Shown here: positions 10,501 to 14,052 of the stretch, one piece after another
Layout: the number at the start of each line of letters is the position of its first letter
Numbering within the stretch: position 1 is the stretch's first letter
Assembly: GCA_026770585.1 (NCBI GenBank)
Contig: MU646384.1
Coordinates: 563,244 to 577,319, forward strand
Length of the DNA: 14,076 nt
Direction of reading: 5' to 3'
From: Baffinella frigidus
Taxonomy: Eukaryota; Cryptophyceae; Cryptomonadales; Baffinellaceae
Program-made: the position numbers and the translations under genes
The notes under the pieces: model-generated
Seen by the model: the letters and a program-made list of their open reading frames with translations, nothing else
Databases searched by the model: none
What the model was told of the DNA's origin: nothing

Positions 10501-11868
10501 CAAGCCACGGGAGGAACGCCTTTGCCGAGTCGATGAGCGGGAGCCATGCGGTCAGGTCCCACGACGGGTCTCCCTTGAGGCCTCCTGCCTGGCAGCATGT
10601 CCGGCAGAGCAGCACAACCACCTGCACGCACCCCGCTGCCTGTCAGGCGTGTGGTCCGTCTACCTTTTTCATACATTCGTGATATGGATAAGGCGGTTGA
10701 CTGGATGGCTCGCACGCGGAGACGTGTACTGTGCAGGAACCTACGCAAGTCCTCAACCTGATCAACGTTCGTCAAAATCCCTGCAATCCGTGACTTCACC
10801 AAAAAAGTGAAAAATGAAGAGTAAAAGTCAACAATAGATCTTGCCTGCGCGCCTCTCTCAGAAAAATCCCCCCCCTCACCTGCTCCTGCTTCGCAGGGAT
10901 GAAGCCGAGCATGAAGACGTTGCGCTCGCCGCAGTTGTAACACTCGAGCACCGTCTCTCCGAGAGGCGAATCGCGGTGCAGCGCCACCTGCCGCGCGAAG
11001 ACGAAATCACCCGACCGCACGCGCGCTTCCCGCTGATGCTCCGGGGGATGATCTGGTTCTGATTCTGCACACCGCTTTCTGCCAGAGCAGTTTCGCACGC
11101 TGGTGCAGGCGCGAGTTTTTTGATGCGGGGGGGGGGTGGAAATGGACCTCCTTGAACTTGGAGCGGACGAGGTGGTTGACAATGCACGACCCGGAAAACT
11201 TGTTGCCTGCCAGCCACGCCAAGATCCGTTCACCGGCTGCAAGACTGCTGGTCGCGACGCACTGTCATGTGGCATGCGAGGGCTTTGTCTGGATGCTCGC
11301 AAGGGAGTACGCTGGGGAAATCACTTGAGGAGTTGCAGAACCACTTTGCGGACTTGATGCAGCGAACGACGGAGCCGGGGTTGTGGATCCCGCAGTAGGC
11401 GCACGCGTGAGCAGGCAGCTCTTTGACCGCGTCCTCGTCATCGTCAAACGTCTCCTTGAAGTCCAGCTCCACGGTACTCCCGACCACGCTGCTGCTATCA
11501 TCTCCGCCCTTGCGGTATTGTGCACGCTGCTCCTCGCTCGCGCCCGCCTGCCACTCGTCGCCGAAGCCCTGCTGCTGCTGTGCGCTCCCCTGCGAAGCCT
11601 CACCACCGAAATCGTGAAACTTGTAATCCTGGCTCTGGGAATCCCCGCCGGCATCGTCAAAGAAGGAAGACGCGTCAATGTTGGAAGCCTGCGAGTGCGC
11701 CACGCTCCCCTCCCCCCCGAAATGGTAGAAGTTGTCCTGGCTCTGTGAATCCCCGCCGCCCTCGTCAAAGAAGGAAGACGCGTCAATGTTGGACGCCTGC
11801 GAGGCAGAAAGAGCGGCCGTGTCCTGGCTGATCTCCTGCGAGAAAGGCTGGCTAATTGGCGCCGCCAT
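345..11868 (-). CDS. UPF1: UPF1/RENT1 nonsense-mediated decay RNA helicase, 21 exons, C-terminus missing
   Basis: ATP-dependent superfamily 1 RNA helicase that acts with UPF2 and UPF3 in cytoplasmic nonsense-mediated mRNA decay. Exons were placed by protein similarity to UPF1 (recalled, not searched), splice dinucleotides and phase. Exons 1-20 give 729 codons without a stop. Domain order: SQ-rich acidic N-terminus (1-150), CH zinc domain (about 154-285), 1B region (about 330-480), Q motif LNHSQ (503-507), Walker A GPPGTGKT (524-531), motif Ia APSNVAVD, motif II DECTQ (670-674), motif III GDHCQ, then QYRMHP in exon 21. Known UPF1 proteins have about 1,100-1,250 residues, so some 300 or more C-terminal residues, including motifs V and VI, are absent here. 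The start ATG at 11868 sits in an ACCATGG context and opens the SQ-rich N-terminus. Odd points: a duplicated N-terminal segment, one GC donor, a lost zinc ligand and introns full of exon-end copies. The identity is very secure; the 3' limit is not. Confidence 0.96.
590..665 (-). repeat. Decayed copy of exon 21 start
   Basis: It matches 388-464 with about nine substitutions and one deleted base, all by eye. It keeps the CAG acceptor and reads [18 protein letters not shown] before the deletion shifts the frame. It lies upstream of the functional exon in intron 20. Confidence 0.93.
678..722. repeat. Short telomere-like TTTAGGG/TTGAGGG run
   Basis: About five degenerate heptamers beside the exon 21 copy, within intron 20. 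Confidence 0.85.
844..1285 (-). repeat. Three decayed copies of exon 20 end plus downstream intron
   Basis: Cores at 844-865, 1033-1070 and 1191-1223 match the exon 20 end (1289-1321), the last with one mismatch in 33 bases. Each is followed on the plus strand by CGAGCCCTGGAACCTACC-like sequence and a CAGAGAG-rich tract, so the duplicated unit includes intron sequence. All have the same orientation and lie in intron 20. Confidence 0.9.
1296..1385 (-). CDS. UPF1: UPF1 exon 20: [22 protein letters not shown]
   Basis: Thirty codons in phase 0 from [14 protein letters not shown] to HNGVKP, nearly identical to plant UPF1. Both ends of this exon have been copied many times into the neighbouring introns. 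This copy is taken as the functional one because it alone is intact end to end and in phase with exons 19 and 21. The donor is CCG|GTCCGC. Confidence 0.95.
1419..1850 (-). repeat. About five decayed copies of exon 20 start with acceptor
   Basis: Copies near 1419-1460, 1521-1560, 1608-1651, 1688-1722 and 1796-1832, plus a fragment at 1570-1590. Sense translations include [23 protein letters not shown] and [12 protein letters not shown]. Most keep an AG immediately before LGP. All lie in intron 19, upstream of the functional exon. Confidence 0.93.
1461..1520. repeat. TTGAGGG heptamer array
   Basis: About seven near-perfect TTGAGGG units, a homogenised variant of the telomere-like repeat, sitting between two exon 20 copies. 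Confidence 0.93.
1974..2048 (-). CDS. UPF1: UPF1 exon 19: motif III
   Basis: Twenty-five codons, [20 protein letters not shown] then GDHCQ. GDHCQ is helicase motif III. The upstream intron end has a CTAA-type tetranucleotide array 20-125 bases before the acceptor. The donor is CAG|GTCCAG. Confidence 0.95.
2068..2256. repeat. GTTA and TTTG tetranucleotide microsatellites
   Basis: A TTAG-type array to about 2172 and then a TTTG array to about 2256. On the UPF1 sense strand these are CAAA and then CTAA repeats, ending about 20 bases before the exon 19 acceptor. Confidence 0.95.
2257..2818 (-). other. Intron 18, donor-side part
   Basis: No coding region is visible. It has a duplicated TCGAGGGGAGAGTGGTGG block around 2720-2775 and a 13-base match to the exon 19 start (CTCTGCCGCCTGT) at 2388-2400. 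Runs on the plus strand that encode repeated Cys-Leu-Phe-Val are microsatellite artefacts. Confidence 0.7.
2819..2877 (-). CDS. UPF1: UPF1 exon 18: Walker B (motif II)
   Basis: Two bases plus 19 codons, [20 protein letters not shown]670 and E671 are the magnesium- and water-coordinating residues of motif II; other UPF1 proteins read DESTQ here, so serine to cysteine is a change. The acceptor is TGGGCAG and the donor CAA|GTTCGC. Confidence 0.93.
2878..3180 (-). other. Intron 17 with purine-rich GAA tract
   Basis: 3085-3158 is almost pure A/G on the plus strand (TTC-rich on the sense strand). An 8-base inverted repeat GTCCGGTT/AACCGGAC occurs at about 2941-2948 and 2983-2990. No exon is seen. 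Confidence 0.75.
3181..3271 (-). CDS. UPF1: UPF1 exon 17: DEKKYR to TCVGAG
   Basis: Thirty codons plus one base. [17 protein letters not shown] and [12 protein letters not shown] match UPF1 up to the glycine that precedes DPRL. The acceptor GATGGGCAG lies next to a GGTGGATGG-type minisatellite on the sense strand. The donor is CTG|GTCTGT. Confidence 0.95.
3272..3480. repeat. CAGCCATCCACCC minisatellite in intron 16
   Basis: Irregular units of about 20-30 bases (CAGCCATCCACCCATC and variants) abut the exon 17 acceptor. On the sense strand it is a GGGTGGATGGCTGA repeat resembling the acceptor flank GGTGGATGGGCAG itself. Confidence 0.85.
3650..3733 (-). CDS. UPF1: UPF1 exon 16: KLQQLK segment
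   Basis: Twenty-eight codons, [20 protein letters not shown] then ELGELSTQ, matching HLDTSEKSELHKLQQLKDEQGELSS recalled from Arabidopsis. The acceptor is TGGCAG and the donor CAG|GTTATC. Confidence 0.94.
3734..4368 (-). other. Intron 15, no gene seen
   Basis: A unique-looking 635-base intron. The only repeat noted is GAGATGGCGCCCGG at about 4025-4038 and 4193-4206. No telomere-like run and no clear exon copy. Confidence 0.6.
4369..4448 (-). CDS. UPF1: UPF1 exon 15: [14 protein letters not shown]
   Basis: Two bases plus 26 codons. [20 protein letters not shown] matches [14 protein letters not shown] of UPF1. At least four short decayed copies of its acceptor region and first codons lie upstream in intron 14. 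The acceptor is CAACAG; the donor CAG|GTCTCG. Confidence 0.94.
4603..4830 (-). repeat. Four decayed copies of exon 15 start
   Basis: Near 4612-4631, 4661-4690, 4724-4750 and 4803-4827 the plus strand repeats variants of CCACCTTCAGCCCTGT, the exon 15 start and acceptor. The last three share a GCCAAGCGCGG extension, two of them followed by GTTCACC, so they form their own subfamily. All lie upstream of exon 15 in intron 14. Confidence 0.82.
4979..5035. repeat. Telomere-like run at the start of intron 14
   Basis: About eight degenerate TTTAGGG/TTCAGGG/TTGAGGG heptamers ending about 11 bases from the exon 14 donor. Confidence 0.92.
5047..5110 (-). CDS. UPF1: UPF1 exon 14: motif Ia
   Basis: Twenty-one codons plus one base, [20 protein letters not shown] followed by T. 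APSNVAVD is helicase motif Ia. The exon was too short for the ORF scan. It ends ACAG|GTTCTG and telomere-like repeat begins about 10 bases into the intron. Confidence 0.94.
5241..5363 (-). CDS. UPF1: UPF1 exon 13: Walker A (motif I)
   Basis: Forty-one codons containing [20 protein letters not shown]. Lysine 530 is the ATP-phosphate-binding lysine of motif I. The frame stays open upstream through intron 12 to about 5630, but UPF1 similarity begins only at VAAVKSVLQ, so the acceptor is placed at GCGCAG|GTGGCG. The donor is CAG|GTTCCG. Confidence 0.96.
5364..5729 (-). other. Intron 12 with a frame-open 3' part
   Basis: The exon 13 frame stays open for about 89 codons upstream (to 5630), reading [20 protein letters not shown] near the acceptor. 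It also holds a tandem block with GGCGAAAATGGCGGGA twice (about 5663-5712). No UPF1 residues are expected here, so it is called intron. Confidence 0.65.
5730..5807 (-). CDS. UPF1: UPF1 exon 12: Q motif exon
   Basis: Twenty-six codons from [11 protein letters not shown] to [17 protein letters not shown] is the helicase Q motif that contacts the adenine of ATP; the glutamine is residue 507. The acceptor is GTGGCAG and the donor CAG|GTACCC. Confidence 0.94.
5952..6076 (-). CDS. UPF1: UPF1 exon 11: [28 protein letters not shown] block (GC donor)
   Basis: Two bases plus 41 codons. It contains [20 protein letters not shown] and [12 protein letters not shown], among the most conserved UPF1 blocks. 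Homology requires it to end at LLGHE, where the genome reads GAG|GCATTC, a GC 5' splice site. Continuing past that point gives sequence unlike any UPF1. The first 22 bases of the exon with 11 bases of its upstream flank are duplicated at 6183-6215. Confidence 0.94.
6095..6186. repeat. TTCAGGG-type degenerate array in intron 10
   Basis: About twelve heptamers of TTCAGGG, TTCAGAG and TTCAGTG form, lying between the functional exon 11 start and its copy. Confidence 0.92.
6183..6215 (-). repeat. 33-base perfect copy of exon 11 start and acceptor
   Basis: Identical to 6055-6087, which spans the first 22 bases of exon 11 and the CGCAG acceptor. It is the youngest-looking of the exon-end copies and is separated from the original by 128 bases. 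Confidence 0.95.
6404..6548. repeat. TG microsatellite followed by GA-rich tract
   Basis: TG repeats to about 6463, then GAGA/GATA-rich sequence to the exon 10 donor. On the sense strand the intron opens with a long TC-rich stretch. Confidence 0.95.
6554..6605 (-). CDS. UPF1: UPF1 exon 10: [17 protein letters not shown]
   Basis: Seventeen codons plus one base. VALELR matches plant UPF1. The exon ends in ACG|GTGACG and its split glycine codon is completed by exon 11, giving THGFSVEF, which equals the plant NHGFSVDF segment. The intron begins with a long TC/CA-rich microsatellite on the sense strand. Confidence 0.93.
6606..7276 (-). other. Intron 9, more AT-rich middle
   Basis: About 6770-7160 is less GC-rich than the rest and has no recognisable gene. 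Its donor side holds a short telomere-like run (about 7238-7272) and the exon 9 end copy. Confidence 0.65.
7170..7211 (-). repeat. Decayed copy of exon 9 end
   Basis: It matches 7274-7315 with six differences in 42 bases and reads [14 protein letters not shown] on the sense strand, against [14 protein letters not shown] in the exon. It lies downstream of the functional exon, in intron 9. Confidence 0.92.
7277..7378 (-). CDS. UPF1: UPF1 exon 9: LVPGDEL and GIGHIV segment
   Basis: Thirty-four codons with [13 protein letters not shown] and [15 protein letters not shown], matching the regulatory 1B region of UPF1; LVPGDEL is the form I recall from plants. Decayed copies of its start lie upstream at 7404-7478 and a copy of its end lies downstream at 7170-7211. 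The donor is GAG|GTCGCT. Confidence 0.94.
7404..7478 (-). repeat. Two decayed copies of exon 9 start
   Basis: GCACCCGCCGAATCTG near 7407-7422 and GCACCAGCTGTATTTG near 7456-7471 mirror GCACCAGCCGAATCTG at the exon 9 start, with a TTTGATTTGAT spacer repeated alongside. Confidence 0.87.
7479..7729 (-). other. Middle of intron 8, no gene seen
   Basis: No coding, RNA-gene or mobile-element signature is visible. A lone CCCTAAA-like run in the opposite orientation (GTAAACCCTAAAACAGG) occurs at about 7644. Confidence 0.5.
7730..7857. repeat. Telomere-like array at the exon 8 donor
   Basis: About 17 degenerate TTTAGGG/TTCAGGG heptamers that reach the GTAAAC donor itself. Confidence 0.94.
7859..7939 (-). 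CDS. UPF1: UPF1 exon 8: [15 protein letters not shown]
   Basis: Twenty-seven codons in phase 0. [19 protein letters not shown] matches VRWDxGLNKKRxAYF of UPF1. The exon start and its upstream flank are copied several times in intron 7. The donor GAG|GTAAAC runs straight into telomere-like repeat. Confidence 0.95.
7962..8450 (-). repeat. Tandem copies of exon 8 start and flank in intron 7
   Basis: CCCAGTGCACCA/TCCTCCTGCGAATCA-like segments from the exon 8 start recur from 7992 and 8106, with weaker ones to about 8445. A linked motif GAAAACGTCTACCCGC appears near 7962, 8059, 8083, 8195, 8278 (partial) and 8402. The whole intron seems built from this unit. Confidence 0.87.
8475..8579 (-). CDS. 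UPF1: UPF1 exon 7: start of regulatory domain
   Basis: Thirty-five codons containing [20 protein letters not shown], the conserved YEDAYQYQN block. Two acceptors are possible; the upstream one (CCAG|GTGACT) restores the exact spacing to exon 6 seen in other UPF1 proteins. The donor AAG|GTCCTC was preferred over an internal C|GTAAGG because only it keeps the frame into exon 8. Confidence 0.9.
8582..8842. repeat. Telomere-like array filling intron 6
   Basis: Nearly the entire 266-base intron is degenerate TTTAGGG/TTTGGGG/TTCAGGG repeat, from the exon 7 acceptor to the exon 6 donor. Confidence 0.95.
8846..8893 (-). CDS. UPF1: UPF1 exon 6: micro-exon [13 protein letters not shown]
   Basis: Sixteen codons in phase 0 at both ends, [16 protein letters not shown]. 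It matches the universally conserved LEDLEKPGVDEEP of UPF1. It is bounded by GACGCAG and GGG|GTAACC, and the intron turns into telomere-like repeat within a few bases of the donor. Confidence 0.92.
8894..9477 (-). other. Acceptor half of intron 5
   Basis: 8894-9065 is a CAGCCCAGTCATC-type irregular repeat next to the exon 6 acceptor. 9240-9470 is AT-rich and unique. No gene is seen. Confidence 0.65.
9478..9760. repeat. Telomere-like array at the exon 5 donor
   Basis: Some 35-40 degenerate heptamers that run to within eight bases of the exon 5 donor. Confidence 0.94.
9769..9840 (-). CDS. UPF1: UPF1 exon 5: linker helix between CH domain and helicase
   Basis: Twenty-four codons reading [20 protein letters not shown] then KPDA. 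KLEELWK is a UPF1 signature just after the CH domain. The exon is too short for a standard ORF scan and was found by reading the reverse complement. The acceptor is TGGCAG; the donor GCG|GTTTGC leads directly into telomere-like repeats. Confidence 0.93.
9841..10474 (-). other. Intron 4
   Basis: 9841-9970 is a short-unit repeat (CATTCCACACCCTGTCACTC and variants) at the exon 5 acceptor. 9971-10474 has no recognisable feature. Confidence 0.65.
10475..10621 (-). CDS. UPF1: UPF1 exon 4: end of CH domain
   Basis: Forty-nine codons in phase 0, from [10 protein letters not shown] to PPSDNEQ. The two cysteines of CRTCC occupy the last CH-domain ligand pair (CRxxC in other UPF1 proteins). [11 protein letters not shown] matches the conserved WLVK-P-SEQEQ. 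The donor is CAG|GTGAGC. Confidence 0.95.
10880..10987 (-). CDS. UPF1: UPF1 exon 3: CH domain CYNC knuckle
   Basis: Thirty-six codons in phase 0, containing [19 protein letters not shown] and GFIPAKQEQ. The CYNC pair is a conserved zinc knuckle of the UPF2-binding domain. The acceptor CGGCAG follows a purine- and GC-rich stretch. The donor CAG|GTGAGG is one of the few close to the usual consensus. Confidence 0.95.
11148..11206 (-). CDS. UPF1: UPF1 exon 2: CH domain histidine segment
   Basis: Residues 183-201, containing [16 protein letters not shown]. It lines up with SGSHIVNHLVRAKCKE of animal UPF1 (recalled). Here the first histidine ligand is cysteine (C189) and the later ligand is phenylalanine (F199), while H193 is kept. 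The join with exon 1 makes the linker after CN one residue longer than in animals and plants. The acceptor is GGCAG; the donor GAG|GTCCAT is weak. Confidence 0.88.
11325..11868 (-). CDS. UPF1: UPF1 exon 1: SQ-rich N-terminus and first half of CH domain
   Basis: Residues 1-181 plus one base of codon 182. The first 93 residues carry ten SQ dipeptides. UPF1 is a known target of the SQ/TQ-directed kinase SMG1, so this is a likely phosphorylation region. Residues 23-54 and 59-91 are a tandem duplicate (NIDASSFFD and GGDSQSQD in both). An acidic stretch [10 protein letters not shown] leads into the zinc domain: C156, C159, C170 and C178 match the first four cysteines of known UPF1 CH domains. The donor is CAA|GTGATT; the alternative of reading on does not restore the CH domain. 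Confidence 0.93.
11606..11803 (-). repeat. UPF1: Tandem duplication inside UPF1 exon 1
   Basis: Units 11606-11695 and 11717-11803 share long identical stretches, for example AAAGAAGGAAGACGCGTCAA. They encode residues 59-91 and 23-54. The frame is preserved, so the copy is translated. Confidence 0.95.
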
Positions 11869-12029
11869 GGTGGGTGCTTGAGCCGCCCACTAACTCCGTC
11901 CAGAGGGGCAGTTCGCCGCCAAACAAGGACAAGAACGCCCTGCACCCTCGCTCGCGCTCCAAGGCTGGTCAACTTTGGCCGCCAAAAGTTCACGAGCCTC
12001 ATGACCTGCTCAGGATTGGCCGTTTGGCG
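11869..12029. promoter_or_regulatory. Compact divergent promoter between UPF1 and a signal-peptide gene
   Basis: Only 161 bases separate the two opposed start codons. There is no obvious TATA box. Visible motifs: a near-perfect palindrome TTTGGCCGCCAAA at 11974-11986, a related CGCCGCCAAAC at 11914-11924, TTTGGCGA overlapping the plus-strand start at 12023-12030, and an inverted CCAAT box (ATTGG) at 12015-12019. The TTTGGC-type elements resemble E2F-like sites, but that is inference. Both 5' untranslated regions must be very short. Confidence 0.7.
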
Positions 12030-12119
12030 ATGCGGTTCGGCGCGCTGTTCCTCCTGCTCGTGGTCTCAATACAGCTCTCCACGTCGTCGCACATAAACGA
12101 CTTCTCTGACAACAGACTT
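12030..12119 (+). CDS. Signal-peptide exon of the plus-strand gene
   Basis: It begins MRFGALFLLLVVSIQLSTSS: a basic residue, a hydrophobic core and a small-residue cleavage region, typical of secretory targeting. The ATG has G at -3. The frame runs to a TAA at 12135-12137. Splicing at CTT|GTCGAC (12119/12120) leaves phase 0, the only phase in which the next exon candidate is open. A GA|GTAACA donor at 12133/12134 looks better but puts a stop into the next exon. Confidence 0.62.
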
Positions 12120-14052
12120 GTCGACCACGCAGAGTAACATCCGCGGGCCCAAACCCCGTTCAGAGTGGGCTTGCGGCGCTGTTTCGGCTCTTTTGCGCTC
12201 AGCAGAAATGTTTCTCGCAAAGAGGACTCACCGCCCCCCCCTTCCCCCCGAGCAGGTATGTGCAATACAACCCGGCGAATCCAAGCGTTATTGCCCAGAC
12301 GGTTGCGCCCCTCGCTGCTCACGTCCCCCCCAGCAAATGATCTCCCTTTCTGTCGGTCGGTCTGTCTGAGGTCTCGAGACTGTCTCGATCGCACTCTCTC
12401 TCTTTCTCACCCTCTCTCGCCCGCGCCTTGCACGGCAGGTCCGCCAGCAGGCGCCGCCTGAACATACCACTCACTTGCTTGCAGGTGCAGCTAACAAATG
12501 AGCAAGTCTTGATTGGTGAAAACGGCCTGCGTGACAATTTCGGTAAACCCTAAACCCTAAACCCTAAATCCTAAACCCTGAACCCTAAATCCTGAGCCCT
12601 AAATGCTGGGCCCTAAAACCCTGAACCATTCACCCTATACCCTGAACCCTGAACCCTATACCCTAAATCCTGAATCCTAAACCCTCAACCCTAAACCTAA
12701 AACCTAAAACCTAAAACACTAAACCCTAAACCCTAAACCCTAAACCCTAAACCCTAAACCCTAAACCCTAAACCCTAAACCCTAAACCAACCTTCAACCC
12801 TAAATCTTAAACCCAAATACTTACCCTAAACCCTAAACCCTAAACCTTGAACCCTCAACCCTAAACCCGAAACCCGAAACCCTAAAACCTCAACCCTAAA
12901 CCCTAAACCCCAAACCCTCAACCCTAATCTCCCAAACCACAAAACCCTGAACAACCCTCAACACCAGTGCCAGCAGCTCCAGCGACAGCAAGCTCTTTGC
13001 GCAGCTCAACCCAACCCCCCTTCTCGTCTCACCTTACTTGTTATATCCTTACTTTCCTCTTAATACTTTCAATAAATTCTTTTCTCAGAAAACCTATTCT
13101 CAATCCGTGGCTCCCCCGCGCGGATGGCAACAGGCTCTCAGGGGCGTTTCGATAAGCCCCAAACCCCAAGCTCCAAACCGTGAGCCCTAAACCCTTGGCA
13201 GTGTGCTATCTGCTGAACACGGCCGCGGACCGCATGGCGCATGCCGGGTTTGGAGGAATGCATCCCAAGCCCCACCAGTCGCTCGGTTTCCACTCTACAG
13301 ACGCCCTCGAGACCCAGGCAACTCACAGACCCTCTCCCATATCCTCACGGACTTTGGGGACTAGGTCCCCCACTCCACCTGCCCGCCTCCGACCATTCCG
13401 GATATCCGCCCACGCACCACAACCAAGGAGAATGCTCCATCGCTGCTATTCCCATGCCCTTCCGCATGATTACATGCCACCCATCCAGCACAGGGTTGAC
13501 ACATGACACCTAGCCAGCCCCCGCCCCTCCGTGCCCCAGCACCGTAACTTCGCCCGACCCGGCGTAGGCAACCTCGAATCAACACATCAGGGGTGTAGCT
13601 GATGAAACTGACAACCTCCCAGCTGATGACCCAAGCCGACGCAGGTAGTTTCACACCGTATTGTGAAACACACAGCATACGGTCCACACTTGACAGTAGG
13701 CAAGCGCCCCCCCCGTGCCCTAGCGCTGAAACATTTCGAGGCATGGCGGGCAGGTAGTGTTCCCAGCCTCGGCAGCCACTTACCGTCCCCTGGCGCGGAT
13801 GCCGCGCAACGACGGGTACCCCACACCCTAAACCCTTAACCCCAAACCCTAAACCCCAAACCCCAAACCCCAAACCCTAAACCCTCAACCCTAACCACCA
13901 ACACCTAAACCCTAAACCATCAACCATAAACCCTGAACCCTAAACCCCAAACCCTAATCCCTAAGGTGTGCGTACCAGTCGGCGTTCGGCGCGCAGCCTG
14001 ACTCGGGGTGTGTCATCACGGGCGTTGATGCCGTCCCCGTCGCGTCTGGCGG
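12030..14052 (+). CDS. Unrecognised secreted or membrane-targeted protein, partial, exons tentative
   Basis: A second gene running right out of the window. The first exon encodes a classic signal peptide. Four further exon candidates have GT donors, AG acceptors and phases that chain without a stop: 12030-12119, 12485-12542, 13202-13285, 13776-13815 and 13966-14052, giving 119 codons so far. I do not recognise the family. Support for transcription in this direction: the divergent start, and telomere-like repeats that switch to C-rich on the plus strand, matching the sense-strand rule seen in UPF1. Other exons may be missed, for example after the pyrimidine-rich stretch at 13070-13088. Confidence 0.5.
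12120..12484 (+). other. Probable intron 1 of the plus-strand gene
   Basis: No telomere-like repeat and no clear exon. The acceptor side is pyrimidine-rich (CTCTCTCTTTCTCACCCTC at about 12392-12410), unlike UPF1 introns. Confidence 0.5.
12485..12542 (+). CDS. Plus-strand gene, candidate exon 2
   Basis: Bounded by a good acceptor (CTTGCTTGCAG) and a donor GTAAACCC that is itself the first unit of a 400-base CCCTAAA-type array. The only open frame reads VQLTNEQVLIGENGLRDNF plus one base. This donor-to-repeat junction matches the structure of UPF1 introns 5, 6 and 8. Confidence 0.6.
12543..12960. repeat. Large CCCTAAA-type array on the plus strand
   Basis: About 418 bases of CCCTAAA with CCCTGAA and CCCTCAA variants and a perfect block at about 12720-12785. 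The orientation is opposite to every array left of 12000. Confidence 0.96.
12967..13201 (+). other. AT/pyrimidine-rich intron segment and short repeat
   Basis: 13020-13088 has a pyrimidine-rich stretch ending TTCTTTTCTCAG, the best-looking acceptor in the window. Frames after it are open for 50-70 bases, but I could not fit it to the exon chain. 13155-13195 is a short CCCCAAA/CCCTAAA run. Confidence 0.45.
13202..13285 (+). CDS. Plus-strand gene, candidate exon 3
   Basis: After TTGGCAG, with two bases completing the previous codon, it reads CYLLNTAADRMAHAGFGGMH then PKPHQSL and one base before GTTTCC. It is phase-compatible with the preceding and following candidates. Product unknown; the sequence looks protein-like, not repeat-derived. 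Confidence 0.5.
13286..13775 (+). other. Probable intron 3 of the plus-strand gene
   Basis: No gene is seen. It contains an 8-base inverted repeat with a 6-base loop (13648-13669), overlapping a second 7-base pairing ACCGTAT/ATACGGT (13655-13683), so two alternative hairpins are possible. AGCTGATGA occurs twice (13597, 13621). Confidence 0.45.
13776..13815 (+). CDS. Plus-strand gene, candidate exon 4
   Basis: A 40-base candidate between CTCGGCAG and GG|GTACCC reading TYRPLARMPRND. Its phases fit exons 3 and 5. The following intron is a CCCTAAA-type repeat starting at the donor. The opposite strand shows a GTAAGTG at the same place, which is a competing but less supported reading. Confidence 0.42.
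13822..13965. repeat. CCCTAAA/CCCCAAA array at right end
   Basis: About 20 degenerate heptamers that start six bases after a GTACCC donor candidate and end at the candidate exon 5 acceptor. Confidence 0.93.
13966..14052 (+). CDS. Plus-strand gene, candidate exon 5
   Basis: It begins right after telomere-like repeat (CCCTAAG acceptor, not CAG) and reads CAYQSAFGAQPDSGCVITGV then DAVPVASG, ending at GG|GTACCC. It is phase-compatible with candidate exon 4. The AAG acceptor breaks the CAG rule seen in UPF1 and lowers confidence. Confidence 0.42.

Noticed and set aside
11383-11831. Plus-strand ORFs opposite UPF1 exon 1
   Set aside because: Antisense shadows of a GC-rich, repetitive coding exon; the minus strand has strong homology.
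13597-13629. C/D box small nucleolar RNA (TGATGA twice)
   Set aside because: The base before TGATGA does not fit the C box, and no proper D box or terminal stem is seen.
13776-13830. Minus-strand exon ending in a consensus GTAAGTG donor
   Set aside because: It gives no recognisable protein, and the repeat orientation and phase chain favour the plus strand. Kept only as a competing reading.
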